In this document: one piece after another, positions 17,030 through 25,229 of the stretch
How positions within the stretch are numbered: the first letter of the stretch is position 1
Layout of the letters: the number at the start of each line of letters is the position of its first letter
NCBI GenBank assembly: GCA_021162615.1
Contig: JAGGYH010000023.1
Location: forward strand, 1 to 41,973
Direction: 5' to 3'
DNA from: Candidatus Aminicenantota bacterium
GTDB taxonomy: Bacteria > Acidobacteriota > Aminicenantia > Aminicenantales > Aminicenantaceae
Length of the DNA: 41,973 nucleotides
Notes under the pieces: model-generated
The model's database searches: none
Seen by the model: the letters and a program-made list of their open reading frames with translations, nothing else
What the model was told of the DNA's origin: nothing
Made by a program: the position numbers and the translations under genes

Positions 17030-18067
17030 TCAAAACTTGGTTCTGTGGTTGGGCAGGAATAACTTGTTATAAAGATTTAGAGCGTAAAGGTCTGTCATAC
17101 CGGCAATCGTGTCGATCACTCTTATCTCAAGCATATCTTCTTCGGGGTAGGATTTCACATAATCATCCGGATGAGCCAGTATGTATTCATAAAGGTCTGT
17201 AAGGATCTTATCGACTTTTCTATATTGAACGAGATTTTGCTCACTGAAATAGACTCTTTCGTAGAGAAAATCTCTCAAAGCTACAATCGTCTGATTCATG
17301 TCCTCACTTAAAGATATACTGATCAATCCCCCTCTGGATGTCGAATCAATGACATCCCAGACCATTTTATCGATTCTTTTGGCATGCCGTCTTCCCAGAG
17401 AAAGCACCAGGTGTGAAGGGATATCCTGTTCACTGATAACACCCGCTCTTAAAGCGTCATCAATATCATGATTAACATAAGCGATAAGATCCGAAACCCT
17501 TACCACCTGGCCCTCCAAAGTCATGGGGAGTTCCTCTTTCTTCACATCAAATATCTTCCCTCTGCCTTTGGAATGCTTTAAAATGCCGTCTCTCACTTCA
17601 AAAGTCAGGTTCAAGCCCTTTCCGTCATATTCCAGTTTTTCCACCACCCTTAGGCTCTGTGTATAATGGGAAAATCTTCGAGGAGAGAGTTTTTTCAGCG
17701 CCTTTTCTCCGGCATGGCCGAACGGCGTGTGCCCCAGGTCATGCCCCAGGGCAATGGCTTCAGTCAGGTCTTCATTGAGGCGGAGCGCTTTAGCAATGGT
17801 CCGGGCGATCTGCGATACTTCCAGAGTGTGGGTGAGCCGTGTCCGGTAGTGGTCTCCATAAGGGGCAATGAAAACCTGAGTTTTGTGCTTAAGCCGCCGG
17901 AAAGACTTGCAGTGAATGATCCGGTCTCTGTCTCTCTGGAACTCGGTTCTCAGGCTGTGAAGCTGTTCTTCTCTTTCACGTCCTCTGGTGTTCAAGCTCA
18001 AGCAGGCTTTTTCCGAAAGAGTCTCCTTTTCAAGCTGTTCCAGCTTCTCTCTTATGGTACCGGCCAT
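17030..18067 (-). CDS. dgt: deoxyguanosinetriphosphate triphosphohydrolase-like protein (HD domain)
   Basis: The 345-residue protein has all HD-domain metal ligands: [20 protein letters not shown] (H), [20 protein letters not shown] (HD plus the dGTPase-specific GHTPFGH), and [20 protein letters not shown] (second D). The N-terminus carries [20 protein letters not shown], characteristic of the family. It should hydrolyse dNTPs to nucleosides and triphosphate and adjust the nucleotide pool. The gene ends in a hairpin terminator and follows the tandem 3HCDH-like gene with a 9-base gap. Confidence 0.9.
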   Translation of the reverse strand: MAGTIREKLEQLEKETLSEKACLSLNTRGREREEQLHSLRTEFQRDRDRIIHCKSFRRLKHKTQVFIAPYGDHYRTRLTHTLEVSQIARTIAKALRLNEDLTEAIALGHDLGHTPFGHAGEKALKKLSPRRFSHYTQSLRVVEKLEYDGKGLNLTFEVRDGILKHSKGRGKIFDVKKEELPMTLEGQVVRVSDLIAYVNHDIDDALRAGVISEQDIPSHLVLSLGRRHAKRIDKMVWDVIDSTSRGGLISISLSEDMNQTIVALRDFLYERVYFSEQNLVQYRKVDKILTDLYEYILAHPDDYVKSYPEEDMLEIRVIDTIAGMTDLYALNLYNKLFLPNHRTKF

Positions 18068-18076
18068 TTTTTAATC

Positions 18077-18781
18077 CTATTTTTTCGATCCTTTCTCTCT
18101 CCAGGGTTTGTTTTTCTGGGCCTGTGTGATTAAAAGCCTGGGAATATAGAAACTGATCTCTCTGCGGTGGGAAAGCTCCATTTTTTCTTTAACCATATCC
18201 ATAGCTTCCCTTATGCCTATCTCATCCATCATTGTGAAAGGGCCTTTGTCCCAGCTCAATGTGTTCCGGCATATGTTCTCTATGCTTTCAATATCTGATA
18301 CGCCTGACTCCACAAGCTCCGAAGAGACCATAAAAGAAACGGCCCTGAATCTGTTTTTAAGCATATCAATGAGCAAGAAATCATCGCTCTTTTTTCTTAT
18401 CTCATGCTTCTTATGCCAGTTTGCCGATGCCTTATCCCGTGCGATTTTGTGCTCTTCCAGCTTTTCCATAAAGCTGATTGGAAGAGTGAAAAAATTATCA
18501 TAAACAGCATGCAAATCCTTATCCGTTTCTTCTTTATCTTCCAGAAAAAGTAAAAAATTTATGGATTCCGGGATGCCTTTCTCATCCATTTGCATAAGGA
18601 AACCTTTGTTGATGCCAAATGCTTCCTTAGCGGCTTCTTCAATGTCTGCGATTTGAAACCCCTCATCGATCATCCGTCCGGCTTCGGTCATCAAAGAAGC
18701 CAGTATCAGACTCACAGCCCCTCCTTTCCTTTTTTTCAAGAGAGGGATTGTTTCTTTCACTAACTGGTTTTTTGTTTTCAT
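18077..18781 (-). CDS. tandem 3-hydroxyacyl-CoA dehydrogenase C-terminal-like domains without a Rossmann domain
   Basis: The 234-residue product (ATG at 18781, with AGGA 4 bases upstream) has two similar halves. The second reads KNRFRAVSFMVSSELVESGV, then SLSWDKGPFTMMDEIGIREAM-like WDKGPFTMMDEIGIREAMDM. The first reads AVSLILASLMTEAGRMIDEG, then NKGFLMQMDEKGIPESINFL. Both fit the all-helical C-terminal (substrate and dimerisation) domain of 3HCDH enzymes, where GP-F-x-x-D-x-x-G is the hallmark. No NAD-binding GxGxxG domain is present, so it cannot be a normal dehydrogenase. A binding or regulatory function is possible. It sits between yggS and dgt. Confidence 0.6.
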   Translation of the reverse strand: MKTKNQLVKETIPLLKKRKGGAVSLILASLMTEAGRMIDEGFQIADIEEAAKEAFGINKGFLMQMDEKGIPESINFLLFLEDKEETDKDLHAVYDNFFTLPISFMEKLEEHKIARDKASANWHKKHEIRKKSDDFLLIDMLKNRFRAVSFMVSSELVESGVSDIESIENICRNTLSWDKGPFTMMDEIGIREAMDMVKEKMELSHRREISFYIPRLLITQAQKNKPWREKGSKK

Positions 18782-18846
18782 TTTATCCTGCTTCCCAATC
18801 TCATAAGATTGCCGCACTTCCTTGCGTTCATTCGAAATGACACAGT

Positions 18847-19497
18847 TCAGCGAGGGCCGAAAATCTTGGTCCCTATCCTTACAATATTTGCTCCTTCCTC
18901 AACCGCTATTTTATAGGAATTGGTCATGCCCATGGACAGGTATTTCATCTCCACTCCGGGAATAGAGAGCTTCTTGAGCCTTTCGAAAACTCTGCGTGTC
19001 TCAACAAAATAAGGCCTGGCGTTCTCAGGGTCACCCACCATAGGGCCCATGGTCATAAGACCCTGGAGCTTTAGATGCTTTAACCCGGCTATGTCCCCGG
19101 CCAATGCTTCTACATCCTCAGGCAAAACACCGAATTTCTGTTCCTCCCGGCCGCTGTTTACCTCTATAAGCACCGGCATCGCTTTATCTTCGCCGGAGAG
19201 CCTCTTATCGATTTCTTGTGCCAGCTTCCATGAATCCACGGTCTCGATCATATCGAATATTTTCACTGCTTCTTTGACCTTGTTTCTCTGAAGATGGCCG
19301 ATAAAATGCCATATTGCTTTTTTCCCTACGGCATCAAAGGCTTCCTGCGCTTCCTGCACGTAATTTTCCCCGATGATTTTAATCCCGGCCTCCACCGCTT
19401 GTTTGATTTCTTCAGGAGTTCTGGTCTTTGCCGCTGCTACGAGCTCCACTCCCTCAGGAAGTTCATCCAGTATTTTCTTTACGTTTTTCTCAATCAT
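18847..19497 (-). CDS. YggS/PROSC-family pyridoxal phosphate homeostasis protein
   Basis: The 216-residue product is a single alanine-racemase-like barrel. The PLP lysine lies in VAAAKTRTPEEIKQAVEAG, followed by IIGENYVQEAQEAF, WHFIGHLQRNKVKEAV and LMTMGPM, ending with YLSMGMTNSYKIAVEEGANI and VRIGTKIFG, the phosphate-binding end. Family members bind PLP and keep free PLP and amino-acid pools balanced. It leads the minus-strand group yggS, 3HCDH-like, dgt. It is slightly shorter than the typical 225-235 residues, at the N-terminus. Confidence 0.9.
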   Translation of the reverse strand: MIEKNVKKILDELPEGVELVAAAKTRTPEEIKQAVEAGIKIIGENYVQEAQEAFDAVGKKAIWHFIGHLQRNKVKEAVKIFDMIETVDSWKLAQEIDKRLSGEDKAMPVLIEVNSGREEQKFGVLPEDVEALAGDIAGLKHLKLQGLMTMGPMVGDPENARPYFVETRRVFERLKKLSIPGVEMKYLSMGMTNSYKIAVEEGANIVRIGTKIFGPR

Positions 19498-19554
19498 AAG
19501 ATAGCTCTGACCTTTACTTTATTCAATACGAATGCAAAATGCAAATCCACAGAT

Positions 19555-19826
19555 GAATAACTCAGGTTCACGTGAGTTATTCACGAGTCAAGGTTGCTTC
19601 AGACGCGAGGCACAAGGCATGAAGACGTGGTACTTCACTTCGAATGCCTTGTAACGAAGCAGATGCAGTAAGATTGGCTCGCCTGTAAGGTAAAATCAGC
19701 CTGAAATAAAATAACATAAAACTGAAATAAAGAGATAAACTTTGTTTGCTGAACTCACATCAAAAAACAATTGATCAAGAGATAGTGAATGAAAGTTCAG
19801 GCTGATTTTATGAATAACTCAGGTTA
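19555..19826 (+). repeat. dispersed structured repeat, copy 1 (near full length)
   Basis: The core from 19577 (TTATTCACGAGTC) to 19703 is shared with copies at 29011-29134 (opposite strand) and 41856-41973. It contains the 9-base stem ACAAGGCAT (19612-19620) with ATGCCTTGT (19644-19652), enclosing a smaller TGAAG/CTTCA hairpin. A second stem, TAAAATCAGCCTGAA (19691-19705) with TTCAGGCTGATTTTA (19796-19810), follows. The right end TGAATAACTCAGGTTA reaches the symporter stop codon; TGAGTTATTCA at 19573-19583 is the inverted counterpart. A further GAATAACTCA copy sits at 19555. This fills the 326-base gap between yggS and the symporter; there is no ORF in it. Confidence 0.8.
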
Positions 19827-21572
19827 TCCTGTGAAATACAAATAAGCGGCGACAATGAGAATCAGGACCACAGCCGAAGCAATCACATCCCGGGCATTCC
19901 AGCTTGCTCTGGATTCTTTGCGGTGTTCATCAGAGAGAGTCTTATATGTCAATCCGCTCAGGTCCTTTTTGGACCCTCCGGTCATTCGGCTGACAACGAC
20001 CATGACCACAGCGCACACGATAAATATAAACACGCTGTAATACTGAAAGAAAATATTATTCATGACCCATAAGAATGACCCTTTTTGATAGGTAAAATTC
20101 TCAATCAGAGAAACCGGCGTGTCAATGGCCAGCCGCCCCAATCCCAGGACAAAACCGGTGACCAAAGCTGCCAAACATCCTTTACTGTTGAGCTTCTTAT
20201 TAAACACCCCGAAAAAAAAGACCACAAAAATAGGCGGCGCCAAGTATCCCTGTACGGTCTGCAGATAATCGTACAGGCCCTTTCCGCCGCTTATGACAGG
20301 AATCCAGAGAAGTCCGATCAGGACCATGACCGATGTCGCGATCCGGCCGACCCAAACCAGCTGGTGCTGCGAGGCTTTGGGTTTTAATCTCGAATAGAAG
20401 TCCATGGTAAACAGTGTCGAAGAAGCGTTAAATACACCTGCCAGTGAACTCATCAAGGCGGCCAGGAGGCCCGCCACTACAATGCCGCGTATGCCAACGG
20501 GCAGGATGGTGGCCACTAAAAGCGGAAAAGCTTTTTGAGACTGGTCAATAAGCAGTTGTCCCTGGCCGTTGAACAGTGTCTGCTGTATCACTTCAACCTG
20601 TCCGCTTTTTGCCAAGGCAAAACAGATCATTCCGGGTATGATGAAAATAAAAACAGGTAAAAGTTTGAAAAAAGACGCACAGATGGAACCGCGTCGTGCT
20701 TCTTTCTCATTCTTTGCTCCCAGAGCACGCTGGACAATGTATTGATCCGTACACCAATACCATAACCCAATAATCGGGGCACAGAACAGCATCCCCAGCC
20801 AGGGATAACCGTCATTGAAATACCATGCCATACGGCCGGCTTCTTTAATGGGTGCCCAGGTCCCCTGGACTCCGGCAGGCACGAGAGGTCTCCATAGATT
20901 GAACATTTCCGAACCGCAAATAGCACGCAGCTGCCCCCAGCCTCCCAGGGCCTTTAATCCAAAAATAGTGACCAGTATGGAACCGAACACCAGCACTACT
21001 GTTTGCAGCGCTTCCGTATACGCCACAGCCCGCAGTCCGCCGAGTATGGTGTAAAGGCCGGTCAGCACAATAACCAGTATGGAGCCGATCCAAAAACTAT
21101 CCATTCCCATAAAATTGATATCGGGCAGAAGCACACTGAAAACAATCCCTCCCGCAAAAATACCCACAGCTATCTTAGTCAGAACATAGGCTACAAGTGA
21201 AATGCCCGATAGCACTGTGCGCGCCGCAGGAGAGAAACGCTTTTCCAGAAACTCGGGCATGGTGAAGACTTTTGAACGCATGTAAAAAGGGACCATCACC
21301 CAGCCTAAAACCAAAAGGCACCATGCGTGCAGTTCATAATGGGCCATGGCCACTCCGTCCGTGGCGCCGGAACCTGCAAGACCGACCAGATGCTCTGAGC
21401 CTATGTTCGAAGAAAATATGGAGGCTCCAATGATGAACCATCCCAGATGACGGCCAGCTAAAAAATAATCAATTGATGTCTCCTGCTTTTGCTTGATCAC
21501 CCACCATACAATCCCGAATAAAACCAAGAAATAAAAAAGAACAATTAACAGATCGATTGAGTGCAGCCCCAT
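19824..21572 (-). CDS. sodium:solute symporter (SSS family, SGLT-like)
   Basis: The 582-residue protein has about 14 membrane helices. SSS hallmarks are DYFLAGRHLGWFIIGASIFS, NIGSEHLVGLAGSGATDGVA, YTILGGLRAVAYTEALQTVV and WYWCTDQYIVQRALGAKNEK, the last being typical of sugar-type SGLT members. It should import a sugar or similar solute with sodium. GTAGGAGACAAA precedes the ATG at 21572. Its TAA stop is the first three bases of the repeat terminus at 19826. A promoter lies at 21649-21677, with a 40-base repeat in the leader. Confidence 0.9.
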   Translation of the reverse strand: MGLHSIDLLIVLFYFLVLFGIVWWVIKQKQETSIDYFLAGRHLGWFIIGASIFSSNIGSEHLVGLAGSGATDGVAMAHYELHAWCLLVLGWVMVPFYMRSKVFTMPEFLEKRFSPAARTVLSGISLVAYVLTKIAVGIFAGGIVFSVLLPDINFMGMDSFWIGSILVIVLTGLYTILGGLRAVAYTEALQTVVLVFGSILVTIFGLKALGGWGQLRAICGSEMFNLWRPLVPAGVQGTWAPIKEAGRMAWYFNDGYPWLGMLFCAPIIGLWYWCTDQYIVQRALGAKNEKEARRGSICASFFKLLPVFIFIIPGMICFALAKSGQVEVIQQTLFNGQGQLLIDQSQKAFPLLVATILPVGIRGIVVAGLLAALMSSLAGVFNASSTLFTMDFYSRLKPKASQHQLVWVGRIATSVMVLIGLLWIPVISGGKGLYDYLQTVQGYLAPPIFVVFFFGVFNKKLNSKGCLAALVTGFVLGLGRLAIDTPVSLIENFTYQKGSFLWVMNNIFFQYYSVFIFIVCAVVMVVVSRMTGGSKKDLSGLTYKTLSDEHRKESRASWNARDVIASAVVLILIVAAYLYFTG

Positions 21573-21591
21573 TTTGTCTCCTACATAATTA

Positions 21592-21631
21592 AACCTGAAC
21601 TATTCATAAAAAAAATGGCGATGTTCATTTT
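21592..21631 (+). repeat. 40-base repeat in the symporter leader, inverted relative to the copy at 26879
   Basis: AACCTGAACTATTCAT, a run of A, then TGGCGATGTTCATTTT. It matches the complement of 26879-26917 with one substitution and one extra A. Its first 16 bases are the terminus found on the large dispersed repeat. It lies about 10 bases after the predicted transcription start of the symporter gene and ends 20 bases before the start codon. Confidence 0.75.
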
Positions 21632-21648
21632 TTTGTTTTTCCTTCAAG

Positions 21649-21677
21649 GATATACATATTTTCCACAAAAAAGACAA
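21649..21677 (-). promoter_or_regulatory. probable promoter of the symporter gene
   Basis: Minus strand TTGTCT (21672-21677), 17-base spacer, TATATC (21649-21654). Moderate match to consensus; position fits the gene start at 21572. Confidence 0.4.
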
Positions 21678-21745
21678 CTGAAACTTTTTGTTTGCATTTG
21701 TTTTTACTTTAATTTTAATCAAATTCCAAAAAAAAATAAGAAGTG

Positions 21746-22311
21746 TCAAATAAGAATCCCCTCTTTCCAGCCCAGTTTGATCAATTCGATCTTAGAGGGA
21801 TCAGCCACGCCCAGCCCGTGTCTGGTCTCTGCCATTCTGATGTGTTTGGCCGGGGTCTCAAAGGACACTTTTTTCCCGAAATACTCCATGCGTTTTGCCT
21901 CTATGATCCTCAATCCCACAGAATCCGCCGCCACAGGGTCCTGGCTGACGATCAATCCTTTGTACTCCCAGACGTATTCATCATTGTAATTGTGCGGACC
22001 CACAGAATGGAAAAGAGGCGTGAGCATGACCAGAATATTGAGTTTTGTCTTCGCTGCAAGATGATAGTCCTTCCAGATAGCGGCCAGGTCAGCACAGGAA
22101 TCTCCATGGTAATCGGAGGCTCTGGGCCAGCATCTCCTGAACCACCTCAGGATCGGCTTTTTTAAAGCCAATAATGCACCCTTGATTTATCCAGCTCCTT
22201 CTCAGGAACAAGCAGGGATAAATCCATACTGTCTTTATTTTTTGTGCCAGTCATACAGAAAAATCCTCCTGCAATGGAAAGAAACAAAATTCCCCATAAA
22301 AACCACTTCAT
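21746..22311 (-). pseudogene. DUF362-family protein, degraded
   Basis: The C-terminal part is clear: PHNYNDEYVWEYKGLIVSQD, PVAADSVGLRIIEAKRMEYF and HIRMAETRHGLGVADPSKIE are typical of DUF362 proteins (often found with iron-sulfur or ferredoxin domains). The 5' end at 22311 codes for MKWFLWGILFLSIAGGFF, a signal-like segment, but this frame stops at about residue 50. A third frame then shows GFKKADPEVVQEMLAQSL before the C-terminal frame takes over. At least two frameshifts and an internal deletion are needed, since only about 190 codons remain of an expected 300 or more. Confidence 0.7.
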
Positions 22312-22338
22312 GGCTTCTATGATAACAAAAAGAAAGGA

Positions 22339-24651
22339 TTATTCAACTCGGGCTAAACTGTGGTTTATATATTTTCTCAAAAAAACCACAGCTTCATCAC
22401 TTTTTCTAAACACCGGGATAAAAGCCTCTTCCAGCTTGTCTGCCAGAGAATCATAACCTCTTCCTGCGTCTATGCTCACGACAAAAGGTTTATCCGTGTT
22501 TTCGGATATCTTGATCAGCCTCTCCAGTGTACTCCCCTCCCTGTCTAAATCTTCGGAATGGAAATCCGATGCTTCAAGAGTGTTCATAGCAGGAGTCATT
22601 GGAAGCGGGGAGACAACAGCGCAGTCCACGTTTTTATCCTCCATGATGGCTTTCACGCATTCACAGAATGTCTCATCGTCTGCTACAGGAGTCAGGTCCA
22701 TGGGATTTCCCACATCCTGAATCTTGTTTATCCCCAAAGGCTCCAGAATCTCATTGATCCTGGATACAGTGGATTCAGAAAAACGGGCCATTTCCAGCCT
22801 CTCGTTATTTTTGATGCTGTCTGACATGACCACACATTCGAATCCTGCATTGGAAATCAAAGCCACCCGTCTTCCTCTGACGTTCTTATCATTCAAAAAG
22901 CAGAGCCCCTTGGTAAAGCTCTGGAATTCGGATAAGGTATTGGTCATAAAAATACCGGCCTGTTCCAGAACAGAACAGCTTACCCTGTAATCTCCGGCTA
23001 CTGAAGCGGTGTGGCCGGCTGTAGCTGACCGTCCTTCAGGGGTTCTCCCTCCTTTATAAAGCACGATCTTTTTCCCGGCTCTTATGGCTTCTCTGGCGGC
23101 TCTGGCAAATTCAAGCCCGTCCCCGTCAGTAAATCCTTCGCAGTACACGGCAAATATCTGGATGCCTTTATGGTCTTTAAGATATTGGAGGTAATCAGAG
23201 GAAGTCAGGTCTATCTGGTTTCCAATAGAAACCGCATACACAGGCTCGAGGTTTTCCATCTGACTCATCCGCGAGATCATGAACGCCCCGCTCTGTGACA
23301 GCAGGGCCATTCCTACTTTTCGGGGGCTTTTTCTGGGGAGTTTATATATTTTATATTCGGGAATAAAAGTGGTGTCATAATTTCCAGGCCCGGACAGAAT
23401 CCCCAGGCAGTTTCCGCCATTGACAACAGGGACGAGTTTCCTATCCTTCCTCGCATTCCTCAGCATGGATTTTATTTTTTTCTCAATGCCTTTGGTCCCC
23501 TCTTTCTCTCCGATGCCGCCCGGAATAAGTATCACGGAGCGGACTTTCTGGGATTCTATGACATCCTGCATCACTTCCGCGCTTTGTTCCGCACTTATGG
23601 CCAGCACTAAAAGCTCTGCTATCTCCGGAAGGTCCTTTACGCTATCCACGCACCGGCAGCCTTCTATCTCCTTAGTTCCCGGCTTTATAACCGTGATGTT
23701 TTCCCTGGGGAATCCGCGCCCCAGGGTGTTGTTTAAAATGATATGCCCGATATTCATCTTTTTTGATACGCCCAGAATGGCTATGGTTTTGGGCTGCAGG
23801 AGATACTTGATGTTCTGGTAAGGCCTGGACTCTCTGGATTTCAAACGCCTGGAAATCCGGCAGAGTCCGTCCAGAGGAATCAGTTCTCCGTCTTTAATGA
23901 CAAAGGGATTCACTTCAGCTTCTGAGATCACATAGCCGCTTTTCCGGGATCGGCTTGAAAAATATGCCCCCAGATCTTTAAACCGCCTGTAAACGTCTGT
24001 TAATGTTCGTTCGCTTATCAGTGCTTTTTTCCCTCTAAATCCCTTAACCAATTTCTCATAAAAGGCTAAAGAAGAAAGCGCCTTTGAGATCTCGTCATCC
24101 TCAAGTAAAAACGGAGATGAGATAGATACGGCTTTTCCCTCTTTCATCCTCTCGCTTATATACTCTACATCCACTCCTCCTGCTCCCATACTCACCACAG
24201 GCCCGAATTCCCTTGAATTTCTCAGCCCTAAAAGGATCTCAGAACCAAAACCAATGTTCTCATATTCCACGGCCTCGCAGATAAGCACCCCCTTAATCTC
24301 ATCACTTATGTCCTTTTCTTTATCTCCGCCCCATTCATAATATCTCCGGGGCACTTCTTTGAGCATTTTCTCAATGCCCTTATTCACTGATGCCGGATCA
24401 TTCTCAACAAAAAAAACTCCTCCCACATCAGATTTATGGACAATAGAAGGCGAGACGATTTTGAGAACCAGGTTATTCGTCTTAAACCATAACAAGTCTT
24501 TAGAGCCGACCTGCTTTCCTTTTTCCATAAAGAGAAACCCGGGTGTCTTTATCCCCATTAACTTAAGCAGAGTGTAAACCTCGTGTTCCAAGAGATGGTC
24601 GTATTCCGCGCTCTCAAATAATTTTTCTATTCCTCTAAAATCGATCCCCAT
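22339..24651 (-). CDS. acyl-CoA synthetase (ADP-forming), beta and alpha parts fused
   Basis: The 770-residue protein runs from an ATP-grasp domain (VYTLLKLMGIKTPGFLFMEK, LVLKIVSPSIVHKSDVGGVF, EILLGLRNSREFGPVVSMGA, ISEAEVNPFVI) to CoA-binding and ligase domains (LLQPKTIAILGVSKKMNIGH, MALLSQSGAFMISRM, RSATAGHTASVAGDYR). The histidine in AGHTASVAG is the expected phosphorylated residue. The reaction is acyl-CoA + ADP + Pi to acid + CoA + ATP. The ATG at 24651 follows the iorB stop after one base and has AGGA upstream. With iorAB beside it, the likely substrate is an aryl-acetyl-CoA. This order (beta then alpha) differs from the alpha-beta fusions seen in many other species. Confidence 0.88.
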   Translation of the reverse strand: MGIDFRGIEKLFESAEYDHLLEHEVYTLLKLMGIKTPGFLFMEKGKQVGSKDLLWFKTNNLVLKIVSPSIVHKSDVGGVFFVENDPASVNKGIEKMLKEVPRRYYEWGGDKEKDISDEIKGVLICEAVEYENIGFGSEILLGLRNSREFGPVVSMGAGGVDVEYISERMKEGKAVSISSPFLLEDDEISKALSSLAFYEKLVKGFRGKKALISERTLTDVYRRFKDLGAYFSSRSRKSGYVISEAEVNPFVIKDGELIPLDGLCRISRRLKSRESRPYQNIKYLLQPKTIAILGVSKKMNIGHIILNNTLGRGFPRENITVIKPGTKEIEGCRCVDSVKDLPEIAELLVLAISAEQSAEVMQDVIESQKVRSVILIPGGIGEKEGTKGIEKKIKSMLRNARKDRKLVPVVNGGNCLGILSGPGNYDTTFIPEYKIYKLPRKSPRKVGMALLSQSGAFMISRMSQMENLEPVYAVSIGNQIDLTSSDYLQYLKDHKGIQIFAVYCEGFTDGDGLEFARAAREAIRAGKKIVLYKGGRTPEGRSATAGHTASVAGDYRVSCSVLEQAGIFMTNTLSEFQSFTKGLCFLNDKNVRGRRVALISNAGFECVVMSDSIKNNERLEMARFSESTVSRINEILEPLGINKIQDVGNPMDLTPVADDETFCECVKAIMEDKNVDCAVVSPLPMTPAMNTLEASDFHSEDLDREGSTLERLIKISENTDKPFVVSIDAGRGYDSLADKLEEAFIPVFRKSDEAVVFLRKYINHSLARVE

Positions 24652-24652
24652 T

Positions 24653-25228
24653 TTAGATTCCTGCAGCTTCTCTTCCCAGGCGAAACGCTTCAATGTTCAT
24701 ATCTATGATTCTCTCACCTTTGGATTTAAAAAATTCCCTAATACTCTGAAGCAAGATTTTCTCTTCCAGTACCATAAACCCGGAAGCAGCTCCCAGCATC
24801 ACGGTATTCTGGGACCTGGAAGAGCCTGCTTCCCTGGAGAGTTTCTCAGAATCCACTATCACATGATTTCCGCTCTGTTTAATGGCATCCAGCACTTTGT
24901 CCAGATCTGGATAATCCGGAATATTGACATAAGGATTTTGGCTGGCCACGATTTGTCCTCCCTCACTAAGATAATCGATGTATCTTAAAGCTTCCAGAGG
25001 TTCCATACTCAGCATAAGATCAGCCGCTCTTTTTGGGATCAGGTCGCTGAATATTGCTTCATCGGAAAGGCGGACATGAGAGTGAACCGCTCCTCCTCTC
25101 TGGGACATACCGTGAACTTCAGCCTGTTTGAAGGAAAGGCCGGATATTTGAGCGGCATAATCTATGATATTGGCAATGGTCAGGATCCCCTGGCCCCCGA
25201 CTCCAGCTAAAATGATATCTTGTTTCAT
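24653..25228 (-). CDS. iorB: indolepyruvate ferredoxin oxidoreductase, beta subunit
   Basis: The 191-residue product starts MKQDIILAGVGGQGILTIAN, the classic start of the gamma-type domain of 2-oxoacid:ferredoxin oxidoreductases. It continues with KQAEVHGMSQRGGAVHSHVR and LMLSMEPLEALRYIDYL. I chose the ATG at 25228, one base after the iorA stop (TAA-A-ATG), since the longer ORF from 25267 overlaps iorA. It pairs with IorA to convert aryl-pyruvates to aryl-acetyl-CoA, CO2 and reduced ferredoxin. Confidence 0.9.
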   Translation of the reverse strand: MKQDIILAGVGGQGILTIANIIDYAAQISGLSFKQAEVHGMSQRGGAVHSHVRLSDEAIFSDLIPKRAADLMLSMEPLEALRYIDYLSEGGQIVASQNPYVNIPDYPDLDKVLDAIKQSGNHVIVDSEKLSREAGSSRSQNTVMLGAASGFMVLEEKILLQSIREFFKSKGERIIDMNIEAFRLGREAAGI

Positions 25229-25229
25229 T

